Positions 1-9,200 of a DNA stretch of 15,788 bases are shown piece after piece; the first letter of the stretch is position 1; every line of letters begins with the position of its first letter. The position numbers and the translations under genes were made by a program. Source of the stretch: Dunaliella salina (lineage: Eukaryota > Chlorophyta > Chlorophyceae > Chlamydomonadales > Dunaliellaceae). Location: contig MU069659.1 in the NCBI GenBank assembly GCA_002284615.2, positions 280,016 to 295,803 on the forward strand. Direction: 5' to 3'. A model generated the notes under the pieces. The model made no database searches and was not told the DNA's origin. It saw nothing but the letters and a program-made list of their open reading frames with translations.

Positions 1-92
<92 letters not shown>
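1..92. repeat. (AC)46 microsatellite at the left edge
   Basis: An uninterrupted AC dinucleotide tract fills 1-92 and runs to the window edge. It lies in the intron upstream of exon 1, with only 72 bp of unique sequence between. Confidence 0.99.
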
Positions 93-96
<4 letters not shown>

Positions 97-164
97 TTCA
101 CAGACAACATGCAAGCCATCTCAGCGCGTGCATGCAATTGGCTGCCTGGTATCAATTCATGCAG

Positions 165-267
165 GTTTACTCTGAGGCAGGCGACTTCACCGTCCGCAGC
201 AGGTGCTGGACAAGTATCAAGGAGAACATGCTGCTGTATGGCGTGGTTGGCACCTTGGCAGCGTTTG
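165..267 (+). CDS. LMBRD2: Exon 1 (of those visible): LMBD2 membrane segment
   Basis: The acceptor TTCATGCAG ends at 164 and the donor GTGAGT begins at 268. The exon enters in phase 0 and leaves in phase 1. It encodes VYSEAGDFTVRSRCW followed by a hydrophobic run, IKENMLLYGVVGTLAAF. This matches the LMBD2 stretch where 'QSY..SGGF' precedes a membrane helix. Upstream coding exons must exist but lie beyond the (AC)n tract. A decayed copy of this exon lies 126 bp downstream. Confidence 0.88.
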
Positions 268-3200
268 GTGAGTGACCTTTGGTGAATGGGGTAAACACCG
301 AGGCAGGCAACTTCACCGTCCGTAGCAGGTGCTAAACAAGCATCAAGGAGAACATGCTGCTGTATGGCGTGGTTGTCACCTTGGCAGCCTTCGATGAGTA
401 TTAGGCCCACAAACTGGGAGGATGGCAAGCAGGTTAGTCAAACCCAATGAGTCGACCTTGCACCTTTAAGGCAAGGAGGAGAATTGCCCCCCTGTGTGTC
501 CATGAAGACTCATTGGGTCTGCCAATTCCATACGTGTACGCCGTACATTTTGTATTTTCCCTGCCGAAAAGCTGGTGTATGTGAAATGTCCGTGTAGAAG
601 TGGCCAATCCTACAGATGAGCAATGATGAATCGTGTTCCTGCATTGCACAAGATCATGTGCTGGTCACTTGTGGACAGGCACCAGCCCCAGCATGGAGCT
701 TTGAGCATGATGCGCTATGCCCTTGAACAGTGTCGTACCTGTCAAGTGTTGTGAGGTGTTACACCTGCAGAATGCTGGCGCTGAGCTTGAGCCACTTGCT
801 GGCACGCAACCAATATCCTGGGAGTGAGCATGGTGTGATGTGCCTAGTGAGTGATCCTGTGTCTCGGCGCTGGTGCTATCAGTGTTTTCCATGTCTGCAG
901 GCGTGCGGCTGCACTGCCACTCTGTGTGATTAGTGTGGGGTGCCGTAATGCTGCTTTTATGTGTACTGCTACTTTGTGTGAGAAGTGTGATGTCCCCGGT
1001 TGTGAGAGCGTGGTGCAGGTGCCATCAGTGTTCTCAGTGTCTTCAGCGCAGCCGAGCGGCTGCACTACTATGTTTGAGCAGTGTGAGGTGTCATGATGCT
1101 ACTCTGGTGTGTGCAGCTACTTTGTGTGATGAGTTGATGACCGCAGCGGTGAGACCATGGTGCAGGCGCTTTCAGTGTTTTCAACGTCTTTAGCGCAGGC
1201 GTGTGGCTGAACTGCTACTTTGTGTGAGCAGTTTGAGGTGTTATGTCTTCCAGGGTAGTACCTGGCAGGTGCTGACCTAACCTGTTGGCAAGAAAAACAG
1301 CATGCGTGCTGCCTTCTCCAGTCCTGGACAAGTGCCACAAATGGAATTTGATGCAAGCAAGGACCTTGATTTGTTGGCTCACACAAGCATGTATGTTGGC
1401 CAGCTCTTTGTTGCCCACGCATGCAAGCACTAAAATGCGCTTTCGCATTGCAACTTTGGGTGGAGAAACACCTCATTCCTACATCAACTCGTGCTTTGCC
1501 CCACTCCCAGGTGTGGGAATGCTTTTTGCCTTCCAGCGGGTTACTTTAGACACACTGATGGGCGTGGGCATCGGTATTTCAAACACGTTTGGTGAGTACT
1601 TGAGCAGGGTGTAAGCACATGAAACTCAGCATGGGCAGGTTGCACACAGTCAACATTCTTTTTGCGCAGCATTTTCTCTTATCTTACTCGGGCTGAAGTT
1701 TTCAGCTGTGTCCACACCAGCTCAGGTGCCTCGCAACTAGGGTTGGCACAAACGTTATAATTATATATGACGTTATATTTATAACATCAGTATATAACCC
1801 GTACATTTGAGTTTGGATCTTGTTATGTTCTACGGTATGAAGTTATGTACATAACATAACGTTATTATATCGTGATATCCGACAAACTTGACACCGAAGT
1901 TTTGCGATTCCATGAGCGCAATACTGAGTTCTATGAGTACGTGTTGCTGAGTGGATTTGATCAGGATGAGTGAATTTGGAGCTGTTGCCGAGGCAGATTT
2001 GGATGACGCGGGGGAGGTGGAGGAAGAAGAGGCCAGAGAGCAGAGGCAGCAGTTTGAGGCGCACGGGAGTGCAGCACAGAGCAGGCAAGCAAAGCTGAAT
2101 TCTGTCTGTGGAGGCAGGCCGCGCTGAAAACTGGGGCATGGTTGAAGCCTGTGTTGATGAGGAAAGGCCCATGCAAGCCTTTGCAGTGCAGGCTGGTGTG
2201 CAACAAGGGTGGGAAGGCAGTGTGGGGGAAGGACCTGGCCAGTGACAACCTTGCCGGGTCTACCAAGGATCACTATTCATGGGGTGGATGCAAGGGGCTG
2301 CGCATGGAAGCAGGCCAAGCATCTCTGAGTGTTGAGCATGGCGAGGAGAAGCAAGGGCAGCATGGTTTGACTGCGTGGTTGTGCGGGAATGATGAATAAA
2401 GGGATGTTTCATGCGCATGGCGCAACCTCTGACTTTCAAACGCTAATTTTTTGGTCACCTCCTCATTTCGAGCTCAAGTAAATTGGGTAAGCAGTCTCCA
2501 CTCTTTGAGAGCTATCCGTTGATAACCTTGAAGTTGGAATTTGCTCAACCTGAATTCTGAGTATATAACGTTTGTAATGTTTATAACGTTATGTAACGTT
2601 GTATACGGGGTATATAACATCAAGCCATTTCGCTGCATAACATTTGTGCCAACCCTACTTGCAACACTTGTGTGATCCTGCGTGATAATTGTGTGACCTT
2701 ATGTGACACTTGTGTGCGATCCTGTGTGACGCTCGTGTGATTTGTGTTTCACTCGTGACCCTGAGTAGAGCATGATTTTTTTGGAGCAGAACAGGAGGGT
2801 TAAAAAAAAAAGTAGTGGAAGCCACGTCCAAAAACTGGGTGGAACCCCCCTGACCCATCCACCCACCCCAAAACCCCCCTTGCAGTAACCCCACGGTGAC
2901 AAAAAGGGTGTCAATCTGCTGCTTTTTGAATTCCCCATCCATCTGCTTACTTGGTTCAGTCAAACATCGAGCTGGAGCGGAGTTGTGGGGCAAAAACTGA
3001 AGAGCAGACGCCCATGCAAACCTTCCCTTCTAGGCACCCACAACTGGCTTGCAAGTCCATAAACTGCTCTTCTGACTTCACCACGCAAGAACATATCACA
3101 CATTGCCACTATCATGGAAGTTTGGATTTGTTTGCTGCATCTTTGCCTTGGCACCCCCAGTAGCCTGTACGCATGCATATGTGCTACTGACTGTTTCATA

Positions 3201-4971
3201 CACAGAGGCCCCCCCCCTTTTCCCGGTTTTCTCAAAGAGGGTGCCAATTGACAGTTCTCGAGCTGAGGAATCCAATGATGTTTTTATGATCCTGTGGAAG
3301 TGGCTCAGTAAAATTCTGGAGGGTGGGTCCCAAAAACCTGTACCCCTCCTCAACCACCCACCCCACCCCCCCTACCTCGGATCGGACCCATATAGATACC
3401 AATCGATAGCTCTCGATATCAGGATTCTGAATATATAATTCTTAATTGGCCGGACACGTGGCTTCCAAAAGTTAAGCTTCCTGCAGCCTCCTGAGCAGAA
3501 TATTAATTTTTGAACCTTACTCAGGCCAGTGGTCTCAGCTGTGTCCATACCAGCTCGGATGCCTTGTCGTGTGAAATAACGACACTTGCGCGATCCTGTG
3601 TGACAATTGTGTGGCCTTGTGTGACGCCCATGATCCTGAGTAATGCCTGTCTTTTTTTAGCAGCAATTTTTTGATCTTACTCTGGCCGATTTGTTCTCAG
3701 CTGTGTCCGTACTAGGTCGAATGCTTCCAACGTGTGGTCTCGAGCAACGTCTGTTTCATGTGGTTGCTTAAGGCCTGTTTCCTGTTGTGTGCGCAACAGC
3801 CCACATGCCTCAAACTGACACTTGTAATTCAGAGCAGCGTCTGTTCCCTCTTGCTGTCTCAGGTTTAGTGGTGGGGATCCTGCTCATGGGCTACGGCTTG
3901 GTGCGTGCAGTGCAGTAATTTTAAGCAGACGCTCGCTCTTCTCGGTATGGTTTAGGCACTAGATTCATGCGTGAGTCGTGCTTGAGCCGTGGTTCGTGAG
4001 GGAATGGTGGTGTCAAAAGCATTCAAGCTGCTGAGAACAGATCCCAGAGCGCCTGTTTTTGACTGTTCAAGAGTTTACATTCAATGGTGCATTCTTTCCC
4101 TCCATGACAATGCCACTCCAACCTACAGTTGTTGTTCTGGTGACTGTTGTTGTTGCTGCTGCTGCTGCTGTTGTTGCAGCTGTCGTGCCTGCTCTCGTTA
4201 GTGCTGTCGTGTTGTTGGATCCAAATTGCTGCATTTTTCCCTCTGTGGCAGCGTCACCCCACTGTTGTTTGCCTAGGCAAGATGGGTTTTCCTTTCAACC
4301 TGAGGTAGCTGCTGATTGCCTGCTTGGTCTAGATTCTGGTGGAGCTTGAACACACCCATGCTTTTGTTCTTGGAACTAAGCAATAGCAGCACCACAAGCA
4401 GCCCCACATTAAAAAAAAATGTGCATGTTTGGGTTTTTTGCAGGTGGAGATACCAAAGCAGATGTGGAAGAGTGGGAACCCTGTCCTCATGCTGAAGCAA
4501 TGTGCTCACAAGTGAGTGTGGATGCTCACCCTTTTCGGCACTTTTTTTGTATTGTGTAGCAATGATCTTCGAGATTGAACTGTCGTGCTTGTTTGAAGTG
4601 ATGTGCGGATGCGCATGCAGTCCTGTGGGACGAATGGCCGCCAAAGCTGACAATGCAGCAATTGAGAAAGACTCTGCTCTTCTAAGAGCTGTAGCTCTTG
4701 CCTTCACACATTGCTTTAGACCAAAAGCTCTTCCATCTTGTGACAGGTAAAAGAAATGAACCTGTCTTAAAAGTTTGATATCGTGTACAGCTTTTAGGTT
4801 TACAACGACAACGAATTTTCCATTTCATGCTCAAGGGTGACAGGGATGTTTACGTGGCTAAAGGGTTGCCCAATGTTTTTTCCAGAGTCAGAAAGTGGGT
4901 GATTTTTTTTGGTTTTCGAAAATGAGAATCGAACGTGGAAATGTTGCCTGAAAAGGGAATGTGCGACACAG

Positions 4972-5002
<31 letters not shown>

Positions 5003-6184
5003 CTTCTTCTTCAATTGGAGTGTGGTAGCTGCTCCCCTTACCAGCTCTCCGCGCAAGTGAGACTTGAGGCCCGCGGCTTCCTTTCCCATTGGCCTGCGAC
5101 TGAAGTAACGCTCACAAGCTTGCACTGGATACGCTCAATGCACCCATCCAAGACCCCACGATTAGCCAGTCCGAGCTGGCACATTGAGCAGTAGTGAGGG
5201 GGGCGCTGCAGCGCTCCGACTGAAAAAGTCCGCCTTGCGCTCTTTCCCAATTTGGCAACATTTCCGCTTTCAATTCCCATTTTGGATTTCCAAACATGGA
5301 AGAATTTAACTCACTTTCTGACCCTAAAAAGGACATTGGACATTCCTGCCGCCAATGAACGCCAGAGGCTACAAGTGCCGTGCTCCATGTTTGATTAAAT
5401 GCATGTAAACAGAATAGCGCATGCAAGATTGGGCACTGCAAGTAGTTTTGCGTGTGCAGTGCAATATCTCATATAGCTGCATGAGGCAAGTCTGTCCGAT
5501 GGTGCCACCCTTTTATTGGAAAATCCAAATCTGATGCTTTGATGAACAGAATGCCAGAATGTATGTATAATGATTAAGCTTGCACGTTTGGCTACTACGC
5601 TGTCCTCTCATGAGCATTTGGCTCCAGGAGCTTGATGAATTGTTTGATTAACAGGGTGTAAAAAACGTGCCGCACATTACTGGGGTTTGCAGGCGTGGCT
5701 GCCATTGATAGAGGTTTCCCCCAGCTGGAGACAGTAGTTATATGGATTGATTGAGAGCACTTGCCCGGGCTTGCAGGTGTGGCCGTCATCGACAGGCAGT
5801 CTTAGAGATCTCCAGCACGCAGGAGGCAGTGATTTGACGGGTTTAAAGAGTACTTGCTTGGGCCTGCAGGTGACCACCAGTTAATCAGGTGCCGCGAAGC
5901 GCAGCGATTTTCTGTCCTTCCCCTTTGGGTAAATCAATTGCTACAGGCTCGTGAACAAATGGGTAGTATGAAACTGCTTAATGTGAAATTGGTGTTGTTT
6001 TAACAAATGTCGTTCTGGGGCAGGTGTGGCCGCCACGCTGAGGCGGTGATGAAGAGCACCAGCGAGCTGGAGACGGTGATCACCATCATCTACGCCAACC
6101 AGCGCCAGATGCGGCGACATGATGCCCTGCACAAGTACATGGATGTGGTGGCCAGCTATGCAGGTGCGCAAGTGTTATTCGCGG

Positions 6185-6275
<91 letters not shown>

Positions 6276-9200
6276 GAGTATGTGTGTGTACATGTGTGTG
6301 TTCCGCTTCATGTGTAAATGCGTACACACGATTCATGCCCTATGTTTGGCCTGTGCACGTAAGCATCCACAGCTTGCTTGCCAAATGATTGCATCAGGGG
6401 CTGTATTCGCTTTGTTGAAGGTGATGAGACCGTCGTCTGTTCTTCGCTAGAATACGCCCTAGGTTTCCGGCCATTCAGTGGTTTGTGCTGCCCCTCCTTA
6501 GATGCCCCATCTAGCTGAAGCCTTCTCTTTTTCAGTGCTGCTTCTCCTGCACACATCATGTCCACTGCACATGGGCACAAGGGTGACTGCCTGCCTGCCT
6601 CCCTTCCCAGCACAGAATGGCACTGCATGTGCACCCTTCCCCGCTCAGAAGGCCGTGCAACTGCAGCTACACAAGGACTAGGATCAATGTCGCTTCTGGG
6701 TCAATGCTGGCTCCTGCCTCTCTTTGTGATCCTGCGCTACTTTTGGACCAATGCTGCTTTTGCATCAATGCTGGCTCCTGCCTAAATGTGTGATCCTGTG
6801 CCTAGAGCCAGGCGTCACAACCTATGCCAAGTTCGGGTGATATGCTGCCGGACACTCAAACCTACTCCTGGGGAAGGGGGTTTGCCTCTGGATCAGAGGT
6901 CTGGTTTGGCATGCTGGGAACACCTGGATGTGGCTCAGGTGGAGCTCTGTGCATCAAAAACATGCATTTCTTTCGTTTGGGCACACCAGTGCATGTTTTG
7001 AGGTGACATATGTCAGTACTTAAGGAGCATAAGGTGTGCCCTAAACCTGCACTCCTGGTAATGGCCTTTTCTTTGGGACCCTGCTCAGGCCCAAATTGCA
7101 GCAGCGAGTGTTTGGGAAGCCTGCTGGTAAATATTTCAAGTGATATTGGGTTGTTGGCAAGGCCCCTGATGGAGCTAATTCCTCCTTAGTTTTTTGCTTG
7201 GCGATACACATGCAAGGGAGAGCTGTTCCTCAAAAGCGCCTCTATTTATCGCAGCAAATCAATTCATACATTAAAGTTGCACCCTTGCACCTGTGGCTGT
7301 CAGCGGAAATTTGAACAAAACGAGGATTTGAAATCAAACCCTGTCCTAACACCCCGCTGAAGCATCAGAATTTCATTGAATATTAAGAGAAAGCCATTCC
7401 CTATCGCCATCACTCCTCTTGACTGCCTTTTGAGCACCCCCCAAAACAGCCCCTTGCCAGCTCGCAGCAGGTGGCTACCTGGGCACTCAGGGCACATCCT
7501 GGGGTCCACCTGCAGGCTGGAGGGTGCAGCTGGAGGGTTAGGGCACACAGGGGGGGAGTTTTGCTGGCTGAGCTCACAAATATGCAGGCCTTAAGCACAT
7601 CATAGTTCACCAAGCAGGACCAGCTCAGCGCTGAAAGACTGCTTTTTAACTAGCTTTCAGGTGGTGTGCTCAGAGCTAGAAGAGGTGGCCTGGCTGGCAA
7701 TAGGCAGGATATTTCACAGGGATGTGGTGCCAGACTTAGACGGTAAAGGCAGCTGCATGCCACCCCTACCCACATAGAATGGCACCGCAGATGCAGCAGC
7801 ACAAGGACTTGGCTTTTGGATCAATGCTGGCTCCCGCCTCTCCTTGTGATCCTGCGCTGCTTTTGGATCAATGCTGGCCTCTGCCTTTCTTTGTGATTCT
7901 GTGCTGCTTTTGGATCAATGCCACTTCTGGATCAATGCTGGCTCCTGCCCCTCCTTGTGATCCTGTGCTGCTTTTGGATCAAAGCTGGCCTCTGCCTTTC
8001 TTTTTGGTTCTGTGCTGCTTTTGGATCAATGCCACTTCTGGATCAATGCTGGCTCCTGCCCCTCCTTGTGACCCTGTGCTGGTTTTGGACCAATGCTGCT
8101 TTCGATCTGTGTAGTCTCCTGCCTTCCTTTGTGATCTTGCAGTGCTTTTGGATCAACACAGGCTCCTGGCTCTCTTTCTGATCCTGCGCCAATTAGAGGG
8201 CCAAGGCAGCCGTGCCGCCCTTCCACGCATAGAGTGGCACTGCATGTGCAGCTGCACAAGGACTGCTTCCGGATCATCGCTGGCTCCTGCTGTAAGCAGT
8301 GCAGCTGCACAAGGATGGAGCAAAGCTGGTTGGAGCAATGCCCCCTCTTGCCTCTTTTTATGATCCTGCGCCTAGAGGGCAAAGGCAGCTGCATGCCACC
8401 CCTCACAACACAAAAAGGCACTGCAAGCGCAGCTGTGGAAACAAGGAAAGTTTTGATCGGTGCCTGTGCAGAGACTCATTCCCCCATCAAGCCCAGCTTG
8501 CTCGCAACACGCACTGTTGACATCGAGGGTCTGCGCGCAGAAGATTTGGAGTACAACTATGACCTGGTGGGTTGCCAAAGGAGAAGAGCAGCGGTCATTA
8601 GAGGCAGAGACGAATGCCACCTGCACAGAACTGAGTCTTTGGTTGCTCTTCCAATGCAGGGTGTGTTGGGGGGTGGAGGTGGGACAAACACATGCGTTGG
8701 GTACCGCTGACTGCCTTACGACTGTTAAGCCCAAGCCCATACATTCTGCACTCCACGTACGCATCGAAATGGCTGTTGGACACAGCACTCAGCTTCCTCT
8801 CAGCCGTGCTAGCTCATGCATCCTGCACTCCAAAAATGCGCTGGAGCTTGCTCCTTCCTGACTGCCAAGCTGAATCTCATGTCATATGTAGCCATGGGTA
8901 AATAGGGTGTACCAACATCTCAAATAGGCTCTTCGAGCCTAGAAGAGGCTCTGCCTATTTGAATAGGGCCTCTTTGGATGCACAGATTTTGTAGGTGGTT
9001 TCAGGCACTTTTACACCATTTTGGGGTAGGAAGAGGGTCAAAGAGGGTGAGGCCTATAAGCCAAATAGGCTCCCCGAGCCTCGCCGAGGCTCATCCTCGC
9101 TGAGGCTCTCCTAGGTGGCTACCCAACCCTTGTCATATGTGACGTGTCATGTCAGGACGTCAGTGCGCAGGACGTTAGGTCAAAATGTTAATCATGCCTC

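Larger units (their letters stand above)
1682..3760. repeat. Intron 2 repeat family (about 160-200 bp unit, three members), split by two transposons
   Basis: The phrase CTTACTC-GGC, then CTCAGCTGTGTCC and an ACCAGCTC-like stretch, starts at 1682, 3515 and 3674. The first two members continue into ACACTTG, a GATCCTG-GTGA-AATTGTGTG stretch, CCTGAGTA and an AGCAG-A stretch. Member A is interrupted at 1738-2657 and again at 2792-3492 by transposons. Member B (3515-3673) is uninterrupted at both sites. Member C is partial. Confidence 0.8.

Noticed and set aside
1..92. Terminal simple repeat as a telomere
   Set aside because: AC/GT dinucleotides are not the TTTAGGG or TTTTAGGG repeats expected of green algal telomeres.
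434..1476. Overlapping minus-strand open frames of 70-120 codons
   Set aside because: They are Cys/His/Ser-rich translations of intron and tandem repeat, with no conserved motif and no splice or start context.
1830..2273. 147-codon minus-strand frame inside the 920-bp element
   Set aside because: Its Ser/Pro/Leu-rich translation is antisense to an acidic plus-strand segment and shows no transposase or other domain that I recognise.
2142..2399. 85-codon plus-strand frame inside the 920-bp element
   Set aside because: No hAT dimerisation, BED or RNase H-like motif is visible; kept only as a remark under the element.
4850..5194. Open frames with poly-Leu or poly-Lys
   Set aside because: They are translations of the (CTT)13 tract on the two strands.
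6007..6450. 147-codon open frame with Cys-Val repeats
   Set aside because: It is exon 5 read through its donor into the (TG)43 tract; the Cys-Val run is the microsatellite, not protein.
7779..8114. 111-codon open frame with repeated LDQCW/SMLAPA peptides
   Set aside because: It is fully explained by the 47-bp/111-bp intronic array whose unit length happens to be divisible by three; there is no family similarity.
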